Positions 16,865 through 26,677 of a DNA stretch of 64,000 bases are shown piece by piece; position 1 is the first letter of the stretch, and each line of letters opens with the position of its first letter. The DNA comes from Roseicella sp. DB1501. Its GTDB lineage: Bacteria; Pseudomonadota; Alphaproteobacteria; Acetobacterales; Acetobacteraceae. The translations under genes and the position numbers were made by a program. The stretch covers positions 310,001 through 374,000 of the forward strand of contig NZ_JABFHG010000001.1 of the NCBI RefSeq assembly GCF_013112485.1. Direction: 5' to 3'. The notes beneath the pieces were generated by a model. It was not told the DNA's origin. It ran no database searches and saw only the letters and a list, made by a program, of their open reading frames with translations.

Positions 16865-18118
16865 ATGACCGCGATCCTCCCGGCCTCCATGCTCGAGGCG
16901 ACCCGCCTCACCCGCGACGGCAAGCTGACCGAAGCCACCGCCCTCCTGCAGCGCCTGCTGCAAGGCGAGGTGCCGGCCGGCGCCGCACCGGCCAGCCCGG
17001 GGACCGCGGCGGACCCGGCGCCCGTGCGCCAGCCGCGCATCATCGACATCGATCCCGCGACGGGCGAGGCGTCGGCGCCAGCCGCCACGGCGCCGCGCGC
17101 GGCGGCGTTCCAGCGGCCCGCCGGCGGCGTGGGGACGACCGCTCCGCCGCGAATGCCGGAAGCATTGCGCGGCGTCCTCGACCGGATCCATCAGGGCGGC
17201 CTGGCGCAGGGGGGCATGGCACGGGCCGAGCCGCTGCCGGACGGGGCCAGGTTCCTGGCCGGGCGCTTCACCGGTGAGACCGGGAGCCGTGGCTACAAAC
17301 TCTACATCCCCGGCACGCATCGCGGCGCGGCGGCGCCGCTGGTTGTCATGCTGCACGGCTGCACCCAGTCGCCCGACGACTTCGCCGCCGGCACGCGGAT
17401 GAACGCCCTGGCCGAGGAGCATGGCTGCCTGATCGTCTATCCTGGCCAGACCCAGGCGGCCAATGCGCAGAAATGCTGGAACTGGTTCAGCCCCGGTGAC
17501 CAGCAACGCGACCGGGGCGAACCAGCCCTGATCGCCGGCATCACCCGCCAGGTCATGCGCGACCACGCCGTCGACCCGCGGCGGGTCTACGTCGCCGGGC
17601 TGTCCGCCGGCGGCGCCGCGGCCGCCATCATGGCGCAGGCCTATCCCGATCTCTACGCCGCGGTGGGCGTGCATTCCGGCCTCGCCTGCGGCGCGGCGCA
17701 CGACATGCCCTCGGCCTTCGCCGCCATGCGGCAGGGCGCCGGCGGGCTGCGGCGACCCGGCCAGGGCCCGGCCGCCAACAGCAACCGGCGCATCGTCCCG
17801 ACCATCGTCTTCCATGCGGACCGGGACCACACGGTGAACCCGCGCAACGGCGACCAGGTCATCGCCCAATCCGCAGCGGGCGAGTTGCGGACCACCGTGC
17901 AGCGCGGCCAGGTGCCCGACGGCCATGCCTATACCCGCACCCTCCACCTGGACGCCAACGACCAGCCGGTGCTCGAGCAATGGCTGGTCCATGGCGGCGG
18001 GCATGCCTGGTCCGGCGGCAGCGCCGCCGGGTCCTACACCGATCCGCGCGGCCCGGATGCGTCGCGCGAGATGCTCCGGTTCTTCCTCGAGCATCCACAC
18101 GCCGCCGCCTCGGCATGA
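16865..18118 (+). CDS. PHB depolymerase family esterase
   Basis: An alpha/beta hydrolase of 417 aa. The oxyanion region is VVMLHGCTQSPDDFAAGT, the nucleophile elbow is GLSAGG (Ser near 245), the acid is in FHADRDHTVNP and the histidine is in HGGGHAWSGG. This is the pattern of extracellular or periplasmic poly(3-hydroxybutyrate) depolymerase/feruloyl esterase-type enzymes (Esterase_PHB). No classical signal peptide is visible; the first 110 residues are a low-complexity Ala/Pro linker. Homologues of this N-terminal type are often described as intracellular or exported without a signal. The substrate could be a polyester or an acylated polysaccharide. Confidence 0.85.
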   Translation: MTAILPASMLEATRLTRDGKLTEATALLQRLLQGEVPAGAAPASPGTAADPAPVRQPRIIDIDPATGEASAPAATAPRAAAFQRPAGGVGTTAPPRMPEALRGVLDRIHQGGLAQGGMARAEPLPDGARFLAGRFTGETGSRGYKLYIPGTHRGAAAPLVVMLHGCTQSPDDFAAGTRMNALAEEHGCLIVYPGQTQAANAQKCWNWFSPGDQQRDRGEPALIAGITRQVMRDHAVDPRRVYVAGLSAGGAAAAIMAQAYPDLYAAVGVHSGLACGAAHDMPSAFAAMRQGAGGLRRPGQGPAANSNRRIVPTIVFHADRDHTVNPRNGDQVIAQSAAGELRTTVQRGQVPDGHAYTRTLHLDANDQPVLEQWLVHGGGHAWSGGSAAGSYTDPRGPDASREMLRFFLEHPHAAASA

Positions 18119-18140
18119 TCGGGCCAGGGCAGGCCCGGGC

Positions 18141-18281
18141 GTCTCGATCGGGACGGTGCTGCGCATGATCGGCAATGTGAGGCTGGATGGCCTGATCGGC
18201 GCGACGCCGGTGGCGGGTGTGGTCGGCGACGCGTTCTTCCGGGCCAACCGCCGCCACAACGAAATGCAGGGTTACGTATGA
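18141..18281 (+). pseudogene. C-terminal fragment of a DUF4112 protein
   Basis: The in-frame stretch VLRMIGNVRLDGLIGATPVA followed by GDAFFRANRRHNEMQG matches the conserved end of DUF4112 membrane proteins (LRM-x-N-V-x-x-D-x-x-x-G-x-x-P, then F-x-x-N-x-R-N). The N-terminal two-thirds of such a protein is missing; it is replaced by the end of the esterase gene. This suggests a deletion fused the region, consistent with the transposase remnants nearby. Confidence 0.6.
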
Positions 18282-18416
18282 AGCCGTGTGCTAACGACCC
18301 TGTTGCCGCCGCCGTATCGCCGTGACCACAGCGCCGGCCGTTCACCGCTCCGACACTGCGCCAGCCAGTCCTGCAAGGCTAAAGGGCCGCGACACCGCAG
18401 GGCGCCGGCGCCCGCC

Positions 18417-18629
18417 TCAGAGCGGTGGGTCGGCGACCATGTCGGGGCCCTTGGGATCGTCCTCCGCCTCTATGAACCGGCGCGCCCGCTCCCAGTACTC
18501 GTCTGCCCGCCCATCGGGACGGCCGTCCTCCTCCCAGAGCGCGTAGGCCCGCTCTCGGATCCGCCGCTCAAGATCCTGTTCGGTGTCGGATATGGGTTTT
18601 CCTCTTCCTTCTCGAGCATGGGGACGCAA
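18417..18629 (-). CDS. DUF2934 domain protein
   Basis: A small acidic protein of 70 aa with the DUF2934 signature: RIRERAYALWEEDGRPDGRA followed by EYWERARRFIEAE. The domain is a short helical unit found in many Rhizobiales and Acetobacteraceae proteins; no activity is known. It is on the same strand as, and about 80 bases downstream of, a small secreted protein gene. Confidence 0.75.
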   Translation of the reverse strand: MRPHAREGRGKPISDTEQDLERRIRERAYALWEEDGRPDGRADEYWERARRFIEAEDDPKGPDMVADPPL

Positions 18630-18712
18630 GGAGCGAGCCCGGTTCGTCAGATCTCGCTGCCTCGCCGAGCCCCGCCTCGTCCGAGAGAGGCGGGGCGATG
18701 TCCTGAGTCCGG

Positions 18713-19084
18713 CTATCGTGGGCTGGAGGCGGGTGCCGGAGCCGTCGGCGGCGGCGCACCGCCTGTGGCGGCCGCACCGGCCGAGTTCCTCTGGGCGCCG
18801 CTCATTGCCGCGCCGGAACCCAGATTGCCCTCCGGTCGGTTGCGGGCCGGGGTGTCGCTCGCGTTTGCCGGACGAGGGCTGTGGGTGGCGGGCGCTGGCT
18901 GGGCCGCAGTGCCGGTGCCCGCCGTTCCCGATGACCGCTCCTGCGCCTTACCCATTGCGGCACCGGATTGCAGGTTGCCTTCCGGTGCGCGACCGGCGCC
19001 GCCCTGTTGCGCCTGCGCCAGAGCAGCTGGCGTTACGAGAAGCGGGACGAGCAGCGTCAGACCCGCGATGGTGCTGGACCTCAT
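18713..19084 (-). CDS. Small secreted protein with a duplicated PEGNL motif
   Basis: A 123-aa protein. Residues 1-24 form a Sec signal peptide (MRSST, hydrophobic LLVPLLV, cleavage after ALA). The mature part is disordered and rich in Ala, Gly, Pro and Ser, with two similar 20-residue blocks at 34-53 and 84-103 (PEGNLQSGAAMGKAQ and PEGNLGSGAAMSGAQ). The ATG at 19084 has GGAGG 6 bases upstream, which favours it over earlier in-frame starts. I do not recognise a family. It is likely periplasmic or secreted. Confidence 0.65.
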   Translation of the reverse strand: MRSSTIAGLTLLVPLLVTPAALAQAQQGGAGRAPEGNLQSGAAMGKAQERSSGTAGTGTAAQPAPATHSPRPANASDTPARNRPEGNLGSGAAMSGAQRNSAGAAATGGAPPPTAPAPASSPR

Positions 19085-19247
19085 GCGTTTCCTCCACATC
19101 CACCAGCAAACCCGAACCGGGCGCAGTGGCAGGGTCAGAACGCCAAGCGAGACAGGTGCGTTCGCTGGCGGCATGCGTACGCCGTCGGCAACCCCGCACG
19201 GCGCCGGGCTGTTGTCGCATCGGTCGACCATCACCGTGGAGGTCCCC

Positions 19248-20039
<792 letters not shown>

Positions 20040-20211
20040 GACGGCCGAACCGGCGCGGGAGACATGGATGTCGGCCTTGGCGTGAAGCCCTATCGCCGAC
20101 CTTCTCGACAGCCGCGCAACGCAGGCGGGCATGCGGCTCTGGCCGGCGGGCGTTGGCCGACTGCCTTCAGGCCAGCCTCCGGACATGCAGCCTTTGCCAA
20201 GCCAGCGCATG
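20040..20211. other. Gap between DUF1264 gene and transposase remnant
   Basis: No gene-like frame is visible. The transposase remnant that follows may extend into this stretch in another frame, as would be expected for a frameshifted relic. Confidence 0.4.
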
Positions 20212-20583
20212 TCAGGCCGTGGCGCCGCCTGCCGCGATCCCATTCGGCACGGCCAACGCAATCTCGCCCTTGGCTCGGGCCACCACCTCGTCCTCCGGCA
20301 CGCCGGCGGCCACGCAGCGCTCGGCATCGCTGGTCCATCCCTCGATCGCGGTTCGGGGCACTGCCCTGAACCCGCAGCCCCACGGGACCGGCACCTCCTG
20401 CCCGGCGAGAGTCAGCGAGACCAGCGCCTGGCAACGCGCCCGCTTGCCCGGTTGGCCGCAATACTGCCGCGCCACGCCGATCGAGAGCGCGCCCTTCTTC
20501 GGCAGCGCCGTGTCGTCGGTCACCCGCGCCGCCCGCGGCCTACCCACCAGCCGGTCCGCCTGCGCAGCCAGGAGGCAACGCAC
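20212..20583 (-). pseudogene. IS701-type transposase fragment
   Basis: The minus-strand frame encodes VTDDTALPKKGALSIGVARQ, then GQPGKRARCQALVSLTLAG, EVPVPWG and WTSDAERCVAAGVPED. These are the DDE-domain landmarks of IS701-family transposases (VDDTALPKKG, GVARQYCG, CQ-x-x-V-S). Only this internal segment, with the first catalytic Asp, is left; the remaining acidic residues, N-terminus and terminal repeats are not found. The reading degenerates after EIAL. Confidence 0.7.
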
Positions 20584-20625
20584 CTCATCATACGAAATGC
20601 CCAGGTAGCGATACGCTCCAGGTCC

Positions 20626-21171
20626 CTATGGCGGCCTGCCCTCGCTCTCCGCCCAGCGCGCCATCAGCCGGTTGCTCGGCAGGCTGGTGTCGAGGACCTT
20701 CCGCGCTGTCTCCGCTCCGGCGATGGGCAGGCCAGCGGGATCGAGCAGGCCGATCTGCACCAGCACCGAGGCCTGGTCCCAGTAGATGTGCTCATGCACC
20801 AGCTTCTCGCCCTCGAAGCGCACGATGGCGACCAGCGGCACCTCCACCCGCCGGCCGGTCGGCGGGATGCCGGGCAGCATCCAGTCGATCTCGGTGGTGT
20901 GGGTGAAGGCGAAGATCATCTCGTCGACGAGCTGGTCCTTGCCGATGGTGCGGCTCACCGGCGTCAGGCTGGTGTCGGGCGGATTGCCGCCGACGAAATG
21001 GTACTTGTAGAAGCGCTTGAGCTGGTCGTGCCCGACGCCGCCGGTCAGGGTCGGGATGTGGTTGACATAGGGTTCGGGCACCATGGTCGCCATGGTGGCG
21101 TCGACGTCGCGGGTCTCGAATTCGTGCCGGCAATGCGCCTCCCACAGGGCGGCGAGATCGGGTTCGGCCAT
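20626..21171 (-). CDS. SnoaL/NTF2-like domain protein
   Basis: A 181-aa single-domain protein of the NTF2-like superfamily. The N-terminal helix LAALWEAHCRHEFETRDVDA, then MVPEPYVNHIPTLTGG and the strands VEVPLVAIVRFEGEKLVHEH and IYWDQASVLVQ fit the SnoaL/ester-cyclase-like group. Such proteins are small cone-shaped enzymes or ligand binders; the substrate cannot be inferred. It stands alone, divergent from the RraA-like gene. Confidence 0.75.
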   Translation of the reverse strand: MAEPDLAALWEAHCRHEFETRDVDATMATMVPEPYVNHIPTLTGGVGHDQLKRFYKYHFVGGNPPDTSLTPVSRTIGKDQLVDEMIFAFTHTTEIDWMLPGIPPTGRRVEVPLVAIVRFEGEKLVHEHIYWDQASVLVQIGLLDPAGLPIAGAETARKVLDTSLPSNRLMARWAESEGRPP

Positions 21172-21312
21172 GCAAGCCTCCGCATCCGGGTTGGAACCTG
21201 GATTCTAGGGCGGGCGGCACGACGCGGGAATGCCGGGCGGCGCGCGGGCTGCTCCGTTGCACGCCGCGGCGCGCCAGGCGAAGGTCGCGCCACCATCCAA
21301 GGGAGGACCGCC

Positions 21313-21999
21313 ATGCTCGACAACCCGCCGTTGCTGAAGATCCATCGCGGCCATCGCCGCCCCGATCCGGCGCTGCTGGAACGCTTCCGCGGCGCGCAGA
21401 CCTCGCATCTTGCCGATGCCATGGACGGGCGCGGCGCCATGGACTGGCAGATCAAGCCGCTCGATGCCAACTGCGCCAGCTTCGTCGGCCCGGCGCTCAC
21501 CGCCTTCGCCTATCCCGCCGATGTGGTCGCGGTGATGGGCGCGCTGGGCGAGGCGCAGGCGGGCGACGTCATCGTCGTCGCCAATGACGGCTACCGCACC
21601 ACGGCGGTGATCGGCGACCTCGTCATCGGCATGATGCGCAACAAGGGCGTCGCCGGCTTCGTCACCGATGGCCTCGCGCGCGACCGGGCCGGCATCGTCG
21701 CGACCGGCCTGCCGAGCTTCGCCGCCGGCATCGTCCCCGCCTCGCCGGCGGCGAACGGCCCGGGCGTGGTCGGCGCACCGATCGTCTGCGGCGGCGTACC
21801 GGTGCGGAGCGGCGACATCGTGGTGGGCGATGCGGATGGCGTCGTCGTCGTGCCCATCGAGCAGGCCGAGGCGGTGCTGCGGGCGCTGGATGCGGTGCGC
21901 GCGGCGGAGGCGAAGGCGGTCGCCGCCGTCGAAGCCGGCGCGACGGAGAGCGAGAAGGTGCGCAAGCTGCTGGCCGCGGCGACCATCCTCGAGGGCTGA
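21313..21999 (+). CDS. RraA / HMG-CHA aldolase family protein
   Basis: A 228-aa member of the RraA-like superfamily, which includes class II 4-hydroxy-4-methyl-2-oxoglutarate/4-carboxy-4-hydroxy-2-oxoadipate aldolases and the RNase E regulator RraA. The conserved core is AGDVIVVAND (residues about 88-97), then GDLVIGMMRNKGVAGFVTDG and the metal/substrate R-D pair in LARDR. The C-terminal VRSGDIVVGDADGVVVVP is also standard. GGGAGG precedes the ATG. Lack of the E. coli RraA N-terminal features makes an aldolase or decarboxylase acting on oxo-acids more likely. Confidence 0.8.
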   Translation: MLDNPPLLKIHRGHRRPDPALLERFRGAQTSHLADAMDGRGAMDWQIKPLDANCASFVGPALTAFAYPADVVAVMGALGEAQAGDVIVVANDGYRTTAVIGDLVIGMMRNKGVAGFVTDGLARDRAGIVATGLPSFAAGIVPASPAANGPGVVGAPIVCGGVPVRSGDIVVGDADGVVVVPIEQAEAVLRALDAVRAAEAKAVAAVEAGATESEKVRKLLAAATILEG

Positions 22000-22008
22000 C
22001 CCGGGCCT

Positions 22009-23226
22009 TCAGCCGCAGCGGAGCAGGAACAGCGCGCCGGCGACCGGCGCGCCCCGCTCCTGCCGCAGCACCGCCGCCTGCCGCGCCACCGGGACAAGGC
22101 CGGCCGCCGTGGCCAGCGCCGCGACGTGCGCCGGGTCGTGGCGGTAGCGCAGCGCCTCGCCGAGGGTGAAGGGCGCTCCCTCGCCCGCCTCCCCTTGGGC
22201 CTCCACCGAGAACAGCGCATGCCCGCCCGGCGCCAGCGCCGCGGCGATGCCGGCCAGCGCCGGAGCGAGGTCGCCGAGATAGTTCAGCACATCGGCGGCG
22301 GCGACGAGGTCGAAGCCCGCCGCCTGGCGCGGCAGCCAGTCCAGCAGGTCCGCCTCGTGCAGCGCGTCGTAGAGGCCGCGGCGGCGCGCCTCGGCCAGCA
22401 TGCGCGACGAGAGGTCGAGCCCCTCCAGCCGCCGCGCGAAGGGGGCGAGGGCGGCGCCCGAGAGGCCGGTGCCGCAGCCAAGGTCGAGCACCCGCAGCCG
22501 CCGCTGCGGCGCAATCCCGGCCGCCGGCAGCAGCGCCGCGAGCAGGGCCGGCGTGCGATAGGCGAGCCGCCCGGTCAGCTCCGCCTCGAAGCGCGGCGCG
22601 AACTGGTCGAAGAGGCCCCGCACATAGGCGGCCGGGGCGCGGTCGGGCGCCGGGGCGGCGCCGAGCCCGGCGAGCAGGAAGCGCGCCTGGCCGGCGAGGC
22701 CGGGCCGCGTCCCGGCGCGCTCCAGCGCCGCGCGGGCCGCCTCGGCCGCGCCCGTGGCATCGCCGGCCTCACGCCGGGCATGCGCCAGGGCGAGCAGCGG
22801 CTCCGGCGCCTCGGACTGCAGGGCGGCGGCCTGTTCGAGCACCGGCAGGGCCGCGGCCGGGTCGCCAAGCGCTGCCAGGGCCTGACCGAGATTGCGCAGC
22901 GCCACCGCATCCCCGGGCCGGCGGACAAGCGCGGCGCGAAGCGCGATCACCGCCTCGGCCAGCCGCCCCGCCTCGGCCAGGGCGGCGCCGCGATTGGCAA
23001 GGAAGACCGGCTCCTCCGGCGCCGCCGCCAGGGCGCGCTCGGTATGGCGCAGCGCCCCGGCGACGTCGCCGCGCTGCCGCGCCAGCACGCCGAGGAGGTT
23101 GTGGGCGTTGGGCTCCTGCGGGCGACGCTTCAGCACCTGACGGTAGAGGCGCTCGGCCTCGGCCAGGGCGCCTTCGGCATGGCGTGCGGCGCCGGCCTGC
23201 AGCAGGGCGATCGGGTCCTCGGGCAT
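22009..23226 (-). CDS. TPR-repeat protein with C-terminal methyltransferase domain
   Basis: A 405-aa fusion. Residues about 1-175 are tetratricopeptide repeats (for example YRQVLKRRPQEPNAHNLLGV and GRLAEAVIALRAAL). A linker with YVRGLFDQFAPRFEAEL leads into a class I SAM-methyltransferase domain with motif I LDLGCGTGLSGAAL near 240-253. The linker FD-x-FA-x-x-F-E pattern is typical of a known group of predicted TPR methyltransferases. The ATG at 23226 was preferred because it starts the first repeat helix directly. The target, perhaps a protein or small metabolite, is unknown. Confidence 0.82.
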   Translation of the reverse strand: MPEDPIALLQAGAARHAEGALAEAERLYRQVLKRRPQEPNAHNLLGVLARQRGDVAGALRHTERALAAAPEEPVFLANRGAALAEAGRLAEAVIALRAALVRRPGDAVALRNLGQALAALGDPAAALPVLEQAAALQSEAPEPLLALAHARREAGDATGAAEAARAALERAGTRPGLAGQARFLLAGLGAAPAPDRAPAAYVRGLFDQFAPRFEAELTGRLAYRTPALLAALLPAAGIAPQRRLRVLDLGCGTGLSGAALAPFARRLEGLDLSSRMLAEARRRGLYDALHEADLLDWLPRQAAGFDLVAAADVLNYLGDLAPALAGIAAALAPGGHALFSVEAQGEAGEGAPFTLGEALRYRHDPAHVAALATAAGLVPVARQAAVLRQERGAPVAGALFLLRCG

Positions 23227-23482
23227 GGCGGCACTCTGCCGGCCGCCGGGGCGGCGGTGCAATCCGGGGAGCGATCCGGCGCCGGAGCGGAATGGTGGGA
23301 CCCGGTAACTAATACTTGCTCGAGAAGAGTCGTTTATCTACCATTACGTTCTGCTCGGCCCTCTGGCCGGCACCGGAGCCGCCGCACCGATGGCCGACCC
23401 GAAGCCCATGCCCGGACCCGGCCGATCCCGCCCGGCCATGCCCCGCGCGGAACCTGCGCGCCGGGACGGCATTGGAACGGAT

Positions 23483-23647
23483 ATGCAGAAGACGGCCTCC
23501 CCGCCGCGCCCCGCGGCACCGGCCGATGACGCCGCATTCGATCACTGGCTGCGCCACCACCTCGCGGATCTCCATGCCGATGTGCTGACGGAGCCGCCGC
23601 CGGCGCGCTTCCTGGCGAGCCTCGGCCTGCGGCCCCGCGCGGGATAG
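23483..23647 (+). CDS. Small NepR-like anti-sigma factor candidate
   Basis: A 54-aa protein ending with FDHWLRHHLADLHADVLTEP followed by PPARFLASLGL. This matches the short NepR pattern (a helix with L-x-x-x-Y/H-x-x-V/L, then EP-x-P-x-RF-x-x-L-L) of alphaproteobacterial general-stress anti-sigma factors. A ribosome-binding GGAACGG precedes the ATG at 23483; a longer in-frame start at 23390 is possible. It is encoded convergently with an ECF sigma gene whose stop is 21 bases away, not in the usual nepR-ecfG operon order. No PhyR is visible in the window. Confidence 0.6.
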   Translation: MQKTASPPRPAAPADDAAFDHWLRHHLADLHADVLTEPPPARFLASLGLRPRAG

Positions 23648-23668
23648 CGCTCCCATCACCTCCTGCCT

Positions 23669-24199
23669 TCAGGCCTCCTCCACCTCGCCGCCCTCGCGCT
23701 CATCGAGGCCAACGCTGCGCCGCAGCGCCTCGCGGGCGCGGGAGAGACGCGAGCGCAGGGTGCCCGCCGGCACGCCGAGCACCGTCGCCGCCTCGGCATA
23801 GTCCAGCCCCTCCACCACCACGACCCAGAGCGCCTCGCGATGGATGGGCGGCAGGCGGCGGAAGGCGGCGATGACATCGCGCATCGCCTGCCGCTCCTCC
23901 TGCCCGCCGGAGATCGCTGCCTCCGGCATTGTGTCGGGCGAGAGGAAGGGGCTGCGCGCGGCGCGCCGCAGCGCCGCAGCGCGGGCATGCCGCAGGATCG
24001 TGAAAAGCCAAGCACGCAGGTTGGTGCCGTCGTGGAACTGCGCGCGCGCGCCGATGGCGCGCACCAACGTCTCCTGCACAAGGTCGTCGGCGGCGTCGCC
24101 ATTCTTCACCAGCACGCGCGCGAAGCGGCGCAACCGTGGGATCTCGGCGGCAACAGCGTTCGCGAAGGCGTCCGCCTCGGGCGCCCTGTCTTCCTGCAT
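23669..24199 (-). CDS. ECF-type RNA polymerase sigma factor
   Basis: A 176-aa sigma-70 family protein. Region 2 is RLRRFARVLVKNGDAADDLV with RAWLFTILRH, and region 4 is LPPIHREALWVVVVEGLDYA with LGVPAGTLRSRLSRAREALR. The two-domain layout is that of ECF sigma factors; similarity to the EcfG general-stress group is suggested by the adjacent NepR-like gene. The ATG at 24199 was chosen since the first helix follows quickly. A perfect inverted repeat lies 25 bases upstream of the start, implying transcriptional control of this gene. Confidence 0.85.
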   Translation of the reverse strand: MQEDRAPEADAFANAVAAEIPRLRRFARVLVKNGDAADDLVQETLVRAIGARAQFHDGTNLRAWLFTILRHARAAALRRAARSPFLSPDTMPEAAISGGQEERQAMRDVIAAFRRLPPIHREALWVVVVEGLDYAEAATVLGVPAGTLRSRLSRAREALRRSVGLDEREGGEVEEA

Positions 24200-24224
24200 G
24201 CGAAACAGCGGCCCCCTCTCGCAC

Positions 24225-24251
24225 GATAATCTCGTCGGAAGCGAGATTATC
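24225..24251. promoter_or_regulatory. Perfect inverted repeat upstream of the sigma gene
   Basis: GATAATCTCG (24225-24234) and CGAGATTATC (24242-24251) form a perfect 10-base inverted repeat with a 7-base spacer, in an AT-rich patch just upstream of the sigma factor start. Spacing and symmetry suit a dimeric DNA-binding protein. The identity of the regulator is not evident. The rest of 24252-24504 shows no gene. Confidence 0.6.
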
Positions 24252-24504
24252 CGATGACTGAGGCGCATTGCGTAACGATCGGCACACCCTTGCGTGTGAC
24301 CGGCTTTATTGCGGTGCACGCTTCCGTGGGGCGGTCATCACTCTGCGAAAACGGCAGCGGCCGCACCGGGGAAACCGGAACCCCTGCGCATCGCGTCGCG
24401 CGATCCCCTGACACAGGCGCTACGCATCCGGCGCACAACCCGGCGTTTCACAACCATAACGCGCGCAAGACGCAGAATACTTTCGCAAGAGCTGCACCGC
24501 CGCG

Positions 24505-26175
24505 TCAGAACAGCCCCTCGATCCGTCCGGCCGAATCGAGGCCGATCCCTTCCGCCGCCGGGTGCCGCGGCAGGCCTGGCATGGTCATGATGTCGCCGCA
24601 GACCGCGACGACGAAGCCCGCCCCGGCGGAAAGCCGCACCTCGCGCACCGGCAGCACATGGCCCGAGGGCGCGCCCATGCGGCCGGCATCGGCGCTGAAG
24701 CTGTACTGCGTCTTCGCCACGCAGACCGGCACATGGCCGAAGCCCATCTCCTCGAAGCGGGCGAGGCGCGTGGCGATGGCGGGCGGGATTTGCACCTCGG
24801 CGGCGTGGTATATCTCGCGCGCGATGGTGCGCAGCTTCTCGGCCAGCGGCAGCTCGGGCGCGTAGAGCGGGCGGTATTTCGCATGCCCCTCCTCGAGCAG
24901 CTGCCGCGCCCGCCGCGCCAGCTCGGCCGCGCCCGCCGCCCCATCGCCCCAATGCGTGCAGAGGACCGCCTCGGCGCCGATGCGCGCCATGGCGTGCCGC
25001 ACCGCCTCGATCTCCGCCTCGGTATCCGAGGTGAAGTGGTTCAGCGCCACCAGCACCGGCAGGCCGAATTTCCGCATGTTCTCGACATGCCGCTCGAGAT
25101 TCACCACGCCGCGCTCGACGGCCGCCACGTCCTCGGCACCGAGCGCCGATTTCGCCACGCCACCATGCATCTTCAGCGCCCGCACGGTCGCGACCACGAC
25201 GGCGAGATCGGGCGCCAGGCCGGCGCTTGGGCATTTGATGTCGAGGAACTTCTCGGCGCCGAGATCGGCGCCGAAGCCGGCCTCGGTCACCACCACATCG
25301 GCGAGGCCGAGGCCGAGCGTCGTCGCCATGACGCTGTTGCAGCCATGCGCGATATTGGCGAAGGGGCCGCCATGCACGAGGGCCGGCGAGCCCTCCAGCG
25401 TCTGCACCAGGTTCGGCTGCAGCGCGTCCCGCAGCAGCGCCGCCATGGCGCCGTCCGCCTTCACGTCGTGGGCGGTGATGCTGCGCCCATCGCGCGTCTG
25501 GCCGATGATGATGCGGCCGAGCCGCGCCTGCAGGTCGGCGAGGTCGCGGGCGAGGCAGAAGATCGCCATCACCTCGCTCGCCACCGTGATGTCGAACCCG
25601 TCCTCCCGCGGCACGCCCTGGGCCGCGCCGCCGAGGCCGAGCACCAGGTTGCGCAGGTTGCGGTCGTTCATGTCCATGGCGCGCCGCCAGGTGACGCGGC
25701 GCGGGTCGAGGCCGAGCCCGTTGCCCCAGTAGAGATGGTTGTCGACCATCGCCGAGAGCAGGTTGTTGGCGCTGGTGATGGCGTGGAAGTCGCCGGTGAA
25801 GTGGAGGTTGATCTCCTCCATCGGCGCCACCTGCGCCCGGCCGCCGCCGGTTGCCCCGCCCTTCACCCCGAAGCAGGGGCCGAGCGAGGGCTCGCGCAGG
25901 CAGATCATGGTCCGGGTGCCGAGCGCGTTCAGCGCATCGCCGAGGCCGATGGTGGTGGTGGTCTTGCCCTCCCCCGCCGCGGTGGGGCTGATGCCGGTGA
26001 CGAGGACCAGCTTGCCCCGAGGCCGCGCCGCCTGGGCGGCGATGAAGTCGAAGTCGATCTTCGCCTTGGTCCGGCCATGGGGGATCAGCGCCGTCTCGGG
26101 GATGCCGGCGCGGGCGGCGATCTCGGCGATCGGTTGCAGGGTCGCGGCGCGCGCGATCTCGAGGTCGGTGGCCAT
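24505..26175 (-). CDS. fhs: Formate--tetrahydrofolate ligase
   Basis: The enzyme makes 10-formyl-THF from formate, THF and ATP in the cytoplasm. The 556-aa protein, normal for the family, has the ATP-binding loop [15 protein letters not shown]-like segment (here [20 protein letters not shown]), the [19 protein letters not shown] block, [21 protein letters not shown] and the C-terminal [23 protein letters not shown] lies 6 bases before the ATG at 26175. It is a lone gene here; no folD or other C1 genes lie beside it. It can feed formyl groups to purine synthesis or help formate detoxification. Confidence 0.95.
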   Translation of the reverse strand: MATDLEIARAATLQPIAEIAARAGIPETALIPHGRTKAKIDFDFIAAQAARPRGKLVLVTGISPTAAGEGKTTTTIGLGDALNALGTRTMICLREPSLGPCFGVKGGATGGGRAQVAPMEEINLHFTGDFHAITSANNLLSAMVDNHLYWGNGLGLDPRRVTWRRAMDMNDRNLRNLVLGLGGAAQGVPREDGFDITVASEVMAIFCLARDLADLQARLGRIIIGQTRDGRSITAHDVKADGAMAALLRDALQPNLVQTLEGSPALVHGGPFANIAHGCNSVMATTLGLGLADVVVTEAGFGADLGAEKFLDIKCPSAGLAPDLAVVVATVRALKMHGGVAKSALGAEDVAAVERGVVNLERHVENMRKFGLPVLVALNHFTSDTEAEIEAVRHAMARIGAEAVLCTHWGDGAAGAAELARRARQLLEEGHAKYRPLYAPELPLAEKLRTIAREIYHAAEVQIPPAIATRLARFEEMGFGHVPVCVAKTQYSFSADAGRMGAPSGHVLPVREVRLSAGAGFVVAVCGDIMTMPGLPRHPAAEGIGLDSAGRIEGLF

Positions 26176-26271
26176 CGCAATCCTCCCGGTCGGGCCCTCG
26201 CGCTTATCGCCCCCGTGCCATGGGGGCAAGGCGCCCTTGCAACCGGACGGGCCCTGTGGCTTCTGGCAGGC

Positions 26272-26517
26272 ATGGCCAGCCCCTGCATCGATGTCTGCCG
26301 CTATGACGAGGCCACCGGCTGGTGCCTCGGCTGCGGCATGACCCGCAAGGACAAGAAGCACTGGAAGAAGGAGAAGGAGCGCCGGCCGGAGATCCGCGCC
26401 GTGCTCCCGGGCCGGCTGGCCGAGCTCGCGATGGCCGGGGAGGTCACCGGCAAGGCGGCGGGCAAGAAAAAGAAGAAGCACAGGCAGGAAGCAGCTACGC
26501 CCGACCCGGTGGGTTAG
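26272..26517 (+). CDS. DUF1289 domain protein
   Basis: An 81-aa protein. The first 30 residues hold the DUF1289 cysteine pattern [20 protein letters not shown], i.e. C-x3-C-x9-C-x2-C, probably binding a metal or Fe-S cluster. The C-terminal half is very lysine-rich ([12 protein letters not shown]), which suggests nucleic-acid contact. Divergent from fhs with about 95 bases between starts. Function of the family is unknown. Confidence 0.85.
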   Translation: MASPCIDVCRYDEATGWCLGCGMTRKDKKHWKKEKERRPEIRAVLPGRLAELAMAGEVTGKAAGKKKKKHRQEAATPDPVG

Positions 26518-26677
26518 GGCGGCACCTCTGTCCCTCCCCTGCCCCTGTGGCCGGAATGCCACGCCGAGGCGGGGCGAGCCGCATCCGCGGGGCGGTTGAT
26601 CCGTCGCAAATCCAGGCCGGGCGCGGGCGCCTATGCCCCTCCGTGGCGGCTTTGCTGCCCTGGATGGATTGAGAGAC

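Noticed and set aside
18288-19247. Long frame leading into the DUF1264 gene
   Set aside because: It runs antisense to the DUF2934 and PEGNL genes; the lipobox signal starts at 19248 behind a GGAGG site.
23306-23400. EcfG-type promoter (GGAAC-N16/17-CGTT) before the NepR-like gene
   Set aside because: GGTAAC and CGTT-like strings exist but spacing is about 21 bases and the -35 is off consensus.
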